This document shows, piece after piece, positions 1-11,330 of a DNA stretch of 64,000 nt. The translations under genes and the position numbers were made by a program. Position 1 is the stretch's first letter; every line of letters begins with the position of its first letter. The stretch lies in the NCBI GenBank assembly GCA_010356995.1, contig ML996690.1, positions 685,420-749,419 of the forward strand. The letters run 5' to 3'. The notes beneath the pieces were generated by a model, which was not told where the DNA came from, did not search any database, and saw only the letters and a list, made by a program, of their open reading frames with translations. The DNA is from Trichodelitschia bisporula (lineage: Eukaryota; Ascomycota; Dothideomycetes; Phaeotrichales; Phaeotrichaceae).

Positions 1-1927
1 GCCTAGTGGAGCATCGTTCTCCTTGATCGTGGGGAGTCAGCTCTGGATAGCCTTTGGCAAAGACATTTGGATCTACAAGCACAGCCCGGAAAGTCGAAAT
101 GCGACGCAAGTCCTTCAAAAGCCTCTGAATCAGCAACATGTTGGCGAAGTCACATCTGGAACGGTGATTAGCAGCCAGACGGACCGCATTTACTTTGGCC
201 ACATCGATGGAAAGGTGACAATATACTCTCGTAATGACTATAGTTGTCTCGGGATTGTCAGTGTCAGCCTCTACAAGATCAGTTCTCTTGTGGGTGTGGG
301 CGAGCACCTGTGGGCGGGCTTCAACACTGGTATGATTTACGTCTACGACACGACCACGCAGCCGTGGAGGGTTCTGAAGGACTGGAAAGCGCACGAGAAT
401 ACCATTGCTGGTATCCAAGTAGATCGCACGAGTATCTGGAAACTCGACAGATTGCAAGTGGCGTCGCTCGGCACCGATGGAATGATCCGGCTATGGGACG
501 GCATGCTGACCGATGACTGGCTTGGTATTATACCTTGCAAGCTTTCATTACTACGCTAACGCCTCGCAGAGACGGATATGCAGGAACACGACGCGGAATT
601 CTGTGACTTCCGCGAAGTCACCGCGCTTGTGCTGACCTGGAATGCGGGTGCATCGAAGCCGACTAGCCTGAGACATGACGGGCGCGACGCCAATTTTTTT
701 AGAGATCTCTTTCAGTCGATTGAGCCTCCCGACATAATCGTGTTCGGCTTTCAAGAACTAGTCGACCTTGAGGACAAGAAAGTTACAGCCCGTAAGTACG
801 TTTTCTCACGGCGAAGCAATGTTCTCATCAGCACCTAGGGAGTCTTTTCAAGAGCAGCAAGAAAAAGGATGCGCTTGAGCACGAACATATGGCACACCAG
901 TACCGCGCGTGGAAGGACCATCTTACCAAGTGCCTTGAGTTGCATATGCCAGTGGATTCTCCTTACATGCTTCTGCATACTGCCAGTCTTGTCGGACTTT
1001 TCACCTGCGTCTTCGTAAAGCAGTCGGCACGACCCAATATCCGCGATGTTGAGGCAGCCAAAGTCAAACTTGGAATGGGCGGGCATTACGGAAATAAGGT
1101 ACGCAGTTGATCGTGGTTGCTTGCGCCGAATTGACGGGTACAGGGCGCGCTGATTGTCCGTTTCCTTCTCGATGACAGCTCCTTATGCTTCATCAACTGC
1201 CACCTGGCAGCCGGCCAGCGTCAGACGGTGCATCGCAACAACGACATTGCCGCCATCATGGAAGCGGCAGCCTTGCCTCCTGGCAAAGACGTGACAAGCC
1301 GCGCCGATATGTTCGTGAGCGGCGGAGATGGTACCATGATCCTAGATCATGAGATTTGTATTCTCAATGGCGATCTCAACTACCGCATAGATACCATGAG
1401 CCGCGACACTGTCATCGCAGCCGTTAAAGCGAACAACCTAGCCAAGCTTCTTGATCGCGACCAGTTGCTTCTCTCTCGCAAGAAGAACCCAGGCTTCCGT
1501 CTCCGCGCATTTCAAGAAAAGGAAATCACGTTCGCCCCAACTTACAAGTACGATGTGGGCTCTGACAATTACGACTCCAGCGAGAAGAAGCGCTCACCTG
1601 CCTGGTGCGATCGGTTGCTTTACCGCGGCATTGGCCGAATCAAGCAGGTCGACTATAAGAGGCACGAAGTGCGAGTTTCTGATCATAGGCCAGTGAGCGG
1701 TATGTTCAAACTACGCGTCAAGACCATCTCTCCCAAGCGGAGAGTAACTGCACAGGAGCGGTCTGAACAACGCTTTGAGGAGGTCCGGCAACGAATCGCC
1801 ATGGACATCAAGTACGTCTCTCCTATTGACTCATTTGAGCACACTCACTGACAGGTAAAGGCTCGATTACTTGATAAATGTATTTGGCGTGACGGTAAAG
1901 GAAGCGCAGCGGCTACTTGCCAAGTGA
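1..1927 (+). CDS. Inositol polyphosphate 5-phosphatase with N-terminal beta-propeller (5' end outside window)
   Basis: This is the C-terminal part of a phosphoinositide/inositol-phosphate 5-phosphatase, which removes the 5-phosphate from substrates such as PI(4,5)P2 at membranes. The reading frame is already open at base 2, so the start lies upstream. Exons: <1-524, 570-791, 839-1098, 1144-1811, 1861-1927. The first exon encodes WD40-like propeller blades (e.g. GTDGMIRLWDG). The catalytic domain begins near 620 (LVLTWNAG) and shows FGFQELV, GGHYGNKG, FINCHLAAG, NGDLNYRI, PAWCDRLLYRG and SDHRPV, which are the hallmark motifs of the family (Mg2+ binding, catalytic Asp/His). The last intron (1812-1860) is needed to avoid an in-frame stop and gives a C-terminus ending LDYLINVFGVTV plus a short tail. 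Propeller plus 5-phosphatase is a common arrangement in filamentous fungi; the exact orthologue is not assigned. Confidence 0.88.
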
Positions 1928-2346
1928 AGAATGAACATCATATGTATGGCGGACAAGCTTCTGTAGTGAACTGGACTGGAGTGTCGGGGAAGGCTAGGTC
2001 GTTTGGCCGAACGAAGACATGATTTGCATTTGCTGGGGATTACGGATGTATGATTGCATGCATGCATGAGGCAAGGCGTTTTCTTGTTTTAACCTTCGGG
2101 AGAGCGTATTTTTTGTGTGCCCCAATGCATTCGATCATGGAGATCGTTGATTGCCCATGTTCATCAGAGCAAATGCCATGGTGAAGTGTGGGGCCAAATG
2201 CTGTGATCCGCACTCATACGTCATACCCGTTCAGACGTCACTTCCACCTCATACACGACCCCGCGCGACTTAAAGTCAGGAGCGACCCTGGTGACCTGCT
2301 AATGCAAACACCCCTCCTGCTCAAATCTCAATTGGCCCCTTTGCAT
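1928..2346. other. Intergenic spacer
   Basis: Terminator of the 5-phosphatase and promoter/5' leader of the GFA-type gene. It holds a short TGCA-rich run near 2053-2068 and no coding region I can support. An open frame in register with the next gene begins at a GTG at 2188, but the first ATG in that frame with presequence-like coding is at 2347. Confidence 0.5.
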
Positions 2347-3266
2347 ATGGCAGCAAGGGGATTTAGATCGCTACATTCCACCACCCTCTTCGTATCCATC
2401 AACGCCCGTACCCCAACACATCAACTCCGCACTTCTGGATCTCGATTTCCACAGCTCGCGACCTTTCAATTCTTCCAGCGCCAGTTCATCTCCAAGACCA
2501 GAGCTATGGATCAAGACGTGGCTCGTGAGGAAACCACCGAGGGCATCAACGAGTGGAAGAAGCGCCCACCATACCGTATCCATGAAGACAACGAAAAGTT
2601 CCCTGTCAAGTACGAAGCTAGCTGCCACTGCGGGAAGGTAAAGTACCAGCTCAGTCGACAGGAGCCTCTGGACTCCAAGCTCTGTCACTGCACGACCTGT
2701 CAAAAGCAACATGGTGAGTCGCGTCGCTGATGGTGAATGGGGAAGATAAATGCTAATACGAGCTCTCGTTTTCAGCTGCTCCATTCCAGTGGGCCGCTAT
2801 TTTCCACAAGGAAGATATCAACTTCACCCACGGCCATCATAACCTCGAATGGTACGATCCGACAGAGAAGAGTGTGGACCATAAGCTGCCATGCAAGGTG
2901 CGCTGCTCGTACTGCCACAGCCCGATCATGGATGAGGGCCGCAATATGATATTGCTCTTCCCTAGCCTGATCGACCTGCAGACTGATGAGGACAAGGCCT
3001 TTTTCAAGCCTAGGTGAGCCGCTTCTAATATTTGTGGGGAAGTCATGGATAGAGGCTAATGCACGGTCTTCTTATTCGGTAATTCCAGATGCCACATGTT
3101 CTACGGCCAGCGCGTCATGGATATTCCCGACGGGCTCCCTAAATGGGATGGCCTCAGCAATGAGAGCAATCTTATTGAGGACAGCCCGCCGGATATGGTC
3201 AAGGACTTCGAACGCAAGCGCGAGGCAGAGCGGAATCAGAGGTTCGAGAAGGGGATGAATCAGTAG
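2347..3266 (+). CDS. CENP-V/GFA-domain zinc protein, probably mitochondrial
   Basis: A 260-residue protein of the glutathione-dependent formaldehyde-activating enzyme/CENP-V superfamily (Mss4-like fold). Exons: 2347-2713, 2776-3013, 3089-3266. The zinc ligands are visible: ASCHCGK (Cys93, Cys95), LCHCTTCQ (Cys113, Cys115, Cys118), CSYCHSP and a further CHMFYG. The C-terminus is charged and likely helical. The first 53 residues before Met54 (at 2506) are rich in Arg, Ser, Thr and Phe with almost no acidic residues, which looks like a mitochondrial presequence; starting at Met54 would give a cytosolic form that still has the whole domain. Substrate is unknown: many family members are annotated by fold only, and glutathione/formaldehyde chemistry should not be assumed. 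Confidence 0.85.
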
Positions 3267-5115
3267 ATGGCAAAATCGCATTCCATAGGGCTCAGTGATT
3301 TTTCTCCAGTTTTCCAGGCACCGGATAAAAACCTCTCAGCCTGCTCGTGGAGAAGAAAGACCAGGCTGTCCTCGGTGATGGTCCGAGCGTTTGGAACTAG
3401 AATAGTCTGTGGCTTATCTCTTAGAACTTCACAGGGGCACTCCTAAACACTACATCTTCATTGCGCACTGGACCGATATATTTCCTTTGAGAGCGTTGTT
3501 CGTGAAAGACCATAAGTATTTGTAGGAGACGCTTGTAAAGCTGTGAATGAATCCTATGCGTGCTGCTCACACCAAATGTCCTAAGTACGGGTATCTGCTC
3601 TCAATCGACGAGACCAAAACAGAGCATTTCTTAACTTCATGACACGCAGCTCTCTTGCAGCAGCTTGGCGCTAGTCTGTCTGTATCTCGTTTCCCTTGTT
3701 TGCTGAACATGTGGAGAGCATGCGGAGTAGCTTTTGCACCTCTGAGCCGCTCCAGGCTTACTGTACCGGTGTCAGCCTGAGAGTTACCCGTAGAGTACTA
3801 CTGCGTACCATCGTAATTTTTCTCGTCCTACTGAAAGGCACAGGAATGACTCTGTTAAGCATCGCTGGCTTGTGATTGAAGCTGGATCTCTGTGCCAATC
3901 AGCGTGATTTAATAGCAGTAGGAGAATGCTACAGCAGATAGTCGAGTCTACCAGCCACGAGACCGGAAGCTGATGTCCGCTACCCGTAGTCTTGATATCA
4001 AGCACTTCGATGCTGGATGGCGGATAAAAGTTAGGAATGGAATCAGACTTTCGCAAAAGCATATTGAACATGCGGTGCCGGATTTTCATGGTCGAATCGC
4101 ATGTACTTGGGTATCTGCTTATTTACTACGTGCTGAAGTACAGCAGTTACATCCAAAATACGGGGCGGATAGATGAGTGGATATGGTGATTATGGTTATG
4201 GAGGGCGTTTATCGTGGGTTGACAGGAGTGTAGAATAGACAGATAGGCTTGAAGCATAAGGAGATGCAAAAATCTACATCACTGTAGGCTAGATAGAGTT
4301 CCTGTCTGATCTCAGAAGGGACGTCGACAATCTTAAGAACCGGACCTTCCTATTGATCCGGCCTAACCATTGACTACCCTATGGCGGTGTCTTGGACGCA
4401 GTTGTGACAGCTGCTCGTCCCTTGGCTCGCCTGCCATTCAGAGCTGCAAACTATGTTTTGGGCACCCCACTCCAAGTTCTGAACATCACATTCACATCCA
4501 CTCCACACAACCTCCTCATCTACGATTTCTTCGAGGACTTCTTTGAAATCCACATCATCACTCAGTCTCCCTAGTTCATTTCCACTGATAGACACAGGTT
4601 AGTTTACATTCCCTCTCACTCCAATTCACTCTTCGTTTCTTTCATTCCTTCCCTTGCGATGCTGCATTAAGCGCTTCGTGATCATGCGCTTCTTCGCGTA
4701 TCGCGCCTTGTGCCATCACTCTTCTGGGCAAGGCGGGCGATACCAAGCCACACGTCGCCAGCCAGCCAACGGGGACCAGTCCGAGGGGCAAGGGCCTCTC
4801 GCTTACCTAAAGAGAGCCCCTCCCCATCGGAGCAATCTCGGCAGGCTGAAAATCAAAAGAGGCGTGCCACCTCCGTCGTGCGCTGCTCACTCTCCACCCC
4901 CATCAAGGCGGCCACCAGCGCGTTGCACGTCTCTTACCTCTCGCCTCATCAAACCTCCATCCAGACTCTCTTCTATCTGTCGCGGTAGTCATTTTAGCGC
5001 GCGGCTACTTTCTTGTCACTTGACCCGCTGCATCTCTTCACTTCTTTCGTTCTGCACTAAGCATGGCCTTTACCAGACTCAACGTGCCTTCCGGCACTCG
5101 GGTCGCCCTGGCGTA
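3267..5115. other. Gene-poor region upstream of the chromodomain gene
   Basis: About 1.85 kb. Short open frames occur (e.g. 3784-4089 minus, 4392-4574 plus), but none shows a recognisable domain, a splice-consistent extension or fungal-type codon bias. The last 450 bases are pyrimidine-rich (TC/CCTC runs) and likely form the promoter and 5' leader of the gene at 5116. An in-frame ATG at 4684 would add about 144 residues of low-complexity sequence that look like translated leader, so I did not use it. Confidence 0.5.
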
Positions 5116-8100
5116 ATGGTTACAAGAAGCGGAAAGTTGAAGCTTACGAACAGGTCCCGACAGCCTTCCGATCACTCACCAGCGTCCGAGTCTGTCTTGC
5201 TGCGCCCTGCTCCCGACTCCGCTCCGGAGTACCAGGCACGTGCAATCCTCAAAGAGCGGAACGTTCGTGGTCATCTACAGTACCTCATCGACTGGGAAAA
5301 GGACGTCAGAACAGGCGAAGATTTCAAACCGAGTTGGGAACCAGAGGAGAACGTAAACGAAGCACTCGTCGAAGAGTGGCTGCATCGCCCCGCTCACTCC
5401 TGCTCCGAGTCCAAGGTATGTCCACAAATGCCATTAGCTCCCACTTTTTTTATATGCGACAGCACACGCTTCGACAAGCTGCCAGTTTTGGTCTGCTGTT
5501 AGTAATGTGTCGCTGGCGGAAGAAGCGTCATCTTGTCCCTTGGAGCATCAGCTCAATCGCCCGGCGCGCCAGTCTCAGCCTGGTGGTCACGTGATGCGTG
5601 ACGCACAGACCAAGCGGGCTGGCTGTTTCGCGGGCGCAAAGGACAAGGTGAAGCACCTCTTCCACAGCGTCGCCATTACAACACTCTCCCCCACATACCA
5701 CACCACCTCCAACTGCAAACACTCCCCACAGCATCAAATCTAACCTACTGATTTCGAAAAGGAACACGAACCGGTTGAAGTCCGTTCAACCCGCCAGTCG
5801 GTGTTGAATCGCCAAGGCGACGCGCGTGACCTCGTCGCAGAGGGTCGAGGCTCTGTCTCCGCCTCGTCCTCATCCTCATCCACCATCAAAGTCGTCACAA
5901 TGCCTGCGACGCGCTCTTCCACGCGCCTTAGCAGCGCATTTAAGCAGGCCTCTGCGGAGCCTGCAGAGACGTCGCGTGGCAAGGGCCGTGCCAAGGCTCA
6001 GACGAAAAAGGATCCTCAGCCTGCCGCGCAGACCGCCGGCAAGAACGGAAAGTCTGCCACACCGCAGGCCGCCGCCGCATCGTCTGGCTCTTCAAAGGCA
6101 AGCAAGGCGGCCGAGCCGGCCCTGGATGCCACCTCCGTCCTTTCGCAGGCCACCGCCGGCTCCCAGGCGGGGGCGCCCCCCGACGCCACGACCTCTCTGG
6201 AGCGCATGGAATTTGCGCTTCCTCTTCCGCTCTCCAAGCACTCACTCGACGACTACAAGAAGACGTCCGAAGGTCTAAGTGTCGGCGATCTCCTCAAAAA
6301 ATTCGAAGCTACCTTCGTCGACGACGAGCCACCGGAAGCTACCGAGGACTTTGCTAAGATTGAAGCGGCCATCGACAGTCTTCGCAAGGCGTCGATTCAC
6401 CGTGACCTGGTCGCCGCAGACGAGGAAGAGGGGGGCATCGCGAGCCACCAAGCTGAATGGGCTAAGCACAGCTCCAAGTTTCACTTCCTCGATGCCTTGA
6501 TGAAGGAACTGTCAGATGTCGAGATCCACGTCATCATCCTCTGCACATCAGTCGAGGTGATGCGCCTCGTTGAAACCCAACTCATCGGCTGCAAGGTGAA
6601 CTACCAGCGCCTTGACACCAATAGCAAGGCGGACCCAGCCAAGGTCGACGGACTTCTCCAGGCAACGATCATGCCCCACGACTGGAGCGGATCTGGAGCG
6701 AACGTTCCAAAGGCGGATCTGATTCTCACCCTCGACCACCTCTTCGACGCCTCCAATGAGAGCATCCATGCCTTGCGTCTCGCGCCCAAGAGCAACAGGC
6801 TTTGTCCGGCGATTTCCATCGTGGCTCCAAACACCATCGAGCACATTGAGTTCAATCTCGCGCCTACCTTCTCCCCGCGCAAGCGGCAGTATGTCATCTT
6901 GAAGTGTTCTTTGCGTCTGATGAGCGAGGTCTCAAAGAGCGTGGCAAAGCCGGACGAAATGGAGGCGACGACGAAGGCGGTTGCAAACTTTGTCAAATCC
7001 CACGGTACAGAAGTGGACTGGCCAAAGGGATACCGCCTAGGCCATATTGCGCACAGTGAGGCTTCTGACCTCGCTCGTGGCTTCGTCTCCATCGGGTCGA
7101 CTCCTACTAGCGAATCTGCGCGGACGCGTCGTTCGGCGAAGCGCCGCGCGACGAAGGCTCAACCCGATCCTGCGCGCAAGAAGCAGAAAATGGATAACGA
7201 GTCCGGAACCTCGAGTGTCACCGATCCGACTCCGCCGGCTGCTGAAGCTACGTCTGCTCAAGACGACCTCGTCTCGGTGAAGTTGAATCCCAACCTCGCC
7301 TCACTTCCGTCGACCAAAGAAGCGACTCCCATCTACAGCACCCCAGGAGATCAAAACGTGCCAGACAGCAGCCGATTTCTGCCTGCGGACCTTTCAGAGT
7401 TTGTTTACAAGCCCAAGACTGAGCGCACGGAGCTTGAATGGATGCGGAATCAGCTTGTGGAGTGGGAGAAGAGCGTCGAGCTCGCGATGCAACTGGTTGA
7501 CGCTGAGAAGGACCGCTCCCGGGACCTCTTGAGGGCTCGAGCTGCTGACCAGAAAAAGTACGACGACATGACCCGGGAGCTGAAGTCCACCGTGAAAGCC
7601 AATGGTCGGGTCATTGACCGGCTAACCGCTCAAAACACCAAATTGAACGAGAAAGTGGTAACTCTGACTGCGCGTTTTAACACCACAGAGAGTGATGCTC
7701 GGGGGCAGTTGCACACCATGTCGATCGAAAAGGAATCCCTTCAAACCAAAGTCACCAAGCTCGAAAGGGAACTGAAAGCTGCTCAGGATCACGCAGGATT
7801 CGTCCAGGACGTCCTTGGTAAAGCCCAAAACAGCGCCATCGAGACCAGGGATGAGAACAACAAGCTTCAGGAAGAGAACAAGCGCCTCTCACTTCTTGTA
7901 CTGAACTTGGGTGAAGAGCATTCTGTTCAATCCATGCGTCAGTTTAAGGAGACTTGCGATCGGAAGGTCAAGATCGCGGAAGAGGCTAAGAAGGATTTGG
8001 AGATGACGCTAGCTCAGCGCCATGAAGAGCTTCGGATGCTGAAGCGTGGTCACGGCGTTTCTACGCGTGCTGGTAGTGCGCCGAAAAGCCCTCACGTCGG

Positions 8101-10456
8101 TCCTGCTAGCCGTGTCGGCAGTCCAATTCCTGGTCGTCGCATAGACGCTCTCAAAGACACAGCGAACCAGTGTGTACCCTCTCGTAGATCTCCACGCTTA
8201 CTAACTCTTGCCAGTAACCGTCGCTCAGGCAAGGGCGCGGCTCAGACCACCCCGAGTAGCCTGAAAGAGCCAAAGACGGCCGCTGACAATGCCCGTCCTG
8301 CTCAAGCTAACCCTCAACCGAACATGTTGACCAAGCAGCCAGGCAATTCCCGCCAGTCCAAGTCCAGTGCAGCTACTGTCCCTGAGGCCGGCCGTGTCCA
8401 GCCTACCCCAGATGTCAAGATGTCGACGGAGGGCCCGCCTCAGAAGAAACCTCGGAACGAAACATCTGCCCGCGTCATGACTCGTCGGTCAGCTGAGCTT
8501 GCGCAGCAGCAAACGCCGGTGCAGGAGCCTGAGAAGATGGAGGGCGTCGAGTACACGGTGCCGCAACCGGCGCCTGAGAGCAATCTCAATGCTAAGGCCG
8601 CGAATCAGACGCAGATCCACCCCCTCCTGCGAGCGACACAGCCCCTGACACAGGCCCCGGCCCATCAGCAAAAGCCCAAGCCGCGCCTTCCGGAGCTGCG
8701 TCAAGATCCGAAGCCCACTGAGAAGGCTCTGGAGCCGAAGATGCCAGCGCCGAAGCCTACTCCGAAGGCGAACGCCCAAGCGTTGACTCCTCAGACCATT
8801 GCGAAGTCGACTGACGCCAACCGCGTAACCACCACACCCACTACCACTGGCACGAGTGCGCGTCCGTTTCCATGCTGCTTTCTCCCCTACGGTTGTCCTG
8901 CCGCCTTCACGTCCAAAAATGAGTGGAAACGCCACATCAGCACCAAGCACATACAACTTAATTTCTGGCGCTGCGATATGTGTGGCTCATCCCCTGGAAT
9001 CGACGTTCCGGTCTTCAACGACTTCAATCGGAAAGATTTGTTTACGCAGCATCTGAGGCGCATGCATCCATCGACTGTTCCTGTGATCAAGGACGAAAAC
9101 ACCACGCAGCCGTCAACCACCACTGCTTCTATCCCCGATGACCAGATCGCGCTGATTCAAGAGCGCTGCCATCGCCGCCTCCGTTACGCCCCTGAATCTT
9201 CCAACTGTGTCTTTTGTCCTCGCGAGTTCAGCGGAGCCAACAGTTGGGAAGAGCGCCTTGAACATGTCGGTGGACACCTGGAGCGCGACCGCAAGAACGG
9301 GTCGAACTGCATTGACGTGAGTCAATGGCGGGACGACCCGGCTCTGCGCGACTATCTGTTGCTCGAAGGGATCATCGAAGTCGATCAGCGTGGTGGTTAC
9401 CGGATCGGCGATGGTAAGCCTCGTCGCCCTGTCGACATCGAAGGCTTCCAGGGACAACCGAGTGTGGCCACCGGTGGCGATCAAGTGAAGCCTGACTCCA
9501 CTCCCGCAGCTCCCACCACCGAGCCCGCCAGCGAAGAGTCGAACGGCAAGCGTCGTCGTGGCCGCCCCCCGAAGCGGTACACAGAAGCTGAGACCGAGTC
9601 TCCGCTGCGGCACGTGATGTCCGCGACGCCTACGCCTCAGGCAATGGGCTACAACCTGAACGGCGGTCCTCCGGTCGACCCCCAAGCGCTGGCAATGCAA
9701 CAGCAACAACACATGCAAGGCAGTCATGTTCCCCCGCAGTTCATGGCGGTCCCTCCGATGCCTCCACCAAACCCAGGCGAGTCGCTGTACGACGCGCGCA
9801 CGCAGCATTACACCCGCCAGGCGCCAACTTCAGCGATGCAGTTCATTATCGCGCCGCGGCCTGTTGCCCCTTCGCCGCATTCTGCGGGTCTGCAGCGCCC
9901 GGTCGAGTACTCGGATGTTGGCAACCAGCAGCCTGTCGGCGCGGGCTCGCATCCTCCTCTAGCGCCTAAGCCGCCGACTGAAGGCTCGCACGGTGCTCGC
10001 GCGCCCATTGCCCCCCCGCAGCCCGCAATGGCTCAATTCCGCTTTGAACGGCCGCTGCAAGCGCAGCAAGGTAGCCCGGAGCAAACCACGAACGCCAATC
10101 CGGATCCGGCCCACCGCGAGGACAAGGACCCGGGCTTCCACCACCATCCGCACATGCAGAAGGTCCAGCAGCTCGAAGCCAAGCTTGGAAATCGGTCGAA
10201 GCCGTTTCCGGGAACGCCGGGCTCTGCGCCTTCCCCCCAGAGTATGGCCAATGCGCAAGCTCATGCCGCCAACAACCTCTTCAGCGTCTTTGCCGCGCCT
10301 CCGCCGGAATTTGCTACTCCGGCTCCTCCGTCACCTTTTTTGTCTTCTGCTTCAGCGGCCCCTGTCGCTTCACCTTCTGGTGAAGCGGTCGGTGGGGCGG
10401 AGGACAAGAGTCGTGGTCGGCCTGGGAAAGGATTTCATGACGTCGTCATGAGCTAG
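5116..10456 (+). CDS. Chromodomain / HDA2-3-like / C2H2 / AT-hook chromatin protein
   Basis: A predicted 1664-residue nuclear protein from exons 5116-5415 and 5762-10456. Exon 1 carries a chromodomain at about residues 40-95 (core YLIDWEKDVR ... SWEPEENV), which normally reads methylated histone tails. Exon 2 carries a region at about 270-540 resembling the HDA2/3 (class II histone deacetylase complex subunit) family, Ser/Lys-rich linkers, a coiled coil at about 655-865, C2H2-like fingers near 1136-1201 (CCFLPYGC...H...H; CDMCG...H...H) and a third Cys2His2-like unit further on (CVFCPREF...H...H), an AT-hook near 1366 (KRRRGRPPK) and a Pro/Gln-rich tail. The 346-nt intron is long for this window, but it joins phase 0 to phase 0 and has a TCTAAC branch site about 20 nt before its acceptor. 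Inference: a subunit of a heterochromatin deacetylase complex like Neurospora HCHC. Alternative: two genes, the second starting at ATG 5900. Confidence 0.68.
5587..5594. promoter_or_regulatory. TCACGTGA palindrome inside the predicted first intron
   Basis: A perfect 8-bp CACGTG-type palindrome followed by TGACGCA lies inside the predicted intron of the chromodomain gene. Motifs of this kind bind bHLH and bZIP factors and are common in promoters, so it supports either an internal promoter for a shorter product or simply an intronic chance match. Confidence 0.3.
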
Positions 10457-11330
10457 ATGTGGCGCGATGGCGCATGTGGAGGGAAAAAGGAAAAATGGGA
10501 CGAGTGGAACGGAGCATTTGTGCAGGGAGTGTAGTGCGATGATGAGTTATAGTTATGGTTTACATTGTTTCATTTGTACGCGGGCCAGGTTCTGTACGTA
10601 GATCTGGAGCGCGCTGGCCTTCTTTGGCTTATGACTACGAGCGGTTTACTAGGCTTCCGACATGTATCTAGACTTTTGCCGCATGGATAGCCGCGGTTTA
10701 CTGGGGAGTTTTGCTCGTTCAGAGAGGCTAGGAAACTTATGGCGGTGGCTGGTGAGCGCACCTTGGTTCATGTAGGGCGGCTCGCGAAGCTCGAATAGCG
10801 TAAAAGATTTGCGGTCGTTTCATTGTTGCGGTTTGAACTGTTATTTTGCATCTTTCTCATTGCGCCATTTGAGCGTTTGCGCGTCAACCAAGGCCGCCAT
10901 CTCATCAATACGTTGAAGGATCATGGACGCTGGATTTGTGTCCCGTCGGGTGTTCATACTGGCAATTCAGTCGTGGAAAGTTCACCTGGTTTGAGATACT
11001 GATGCTCTGCGCGTGAATGTGATACATACCCCCTTGTGATCTAGACAAGGAGCATATCACTCTTAAGAAGGAACGTGATGTAATGTGCGCACGATAGAAG
11101 GAAGGTGCATAGCAGGATACTTGGTATCATTGTGTATTATTCTTGAGAGTTCCCCGACTGTCTTCCTCTTTTTGGCTTCCCCTTCAATCTTCAGTCTTAC
11201 AGTGGACTTAGCAGGTAAGGAGCCGTCGCTCCCATCAAGCTTGCACCAACTGCCTTTAGTGAGGTGCCACAACAAAGAAAGTCTTTAAAGGATAACACGC
11301 AGATCCCCAGGTCATACTGAGAGCCCTTTC
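10457..11330. other. Intergenic spacer between convergent genes
   Basis: Space between the 3' ends of the chromodomain gene and the glycosyltransferase. Only short open frames; nothing recognised. It must contain both terminators. Confidence 0.5.

Noticed and set aside
4684-5115. Upstream in-frame extension of the chromodomain gene
   Set aside because: The translated stretch is Ser/Pro/Arg low complexity and looks like 5' leader; ATG 5116 is adjacent to a sensible protein start.
8489-9808. Long minus-strand frames inside the chromodomain gene
   Set aside because: Arg/Leu-rich shadows of the Pro/Gln/Ala-rich coding strand.
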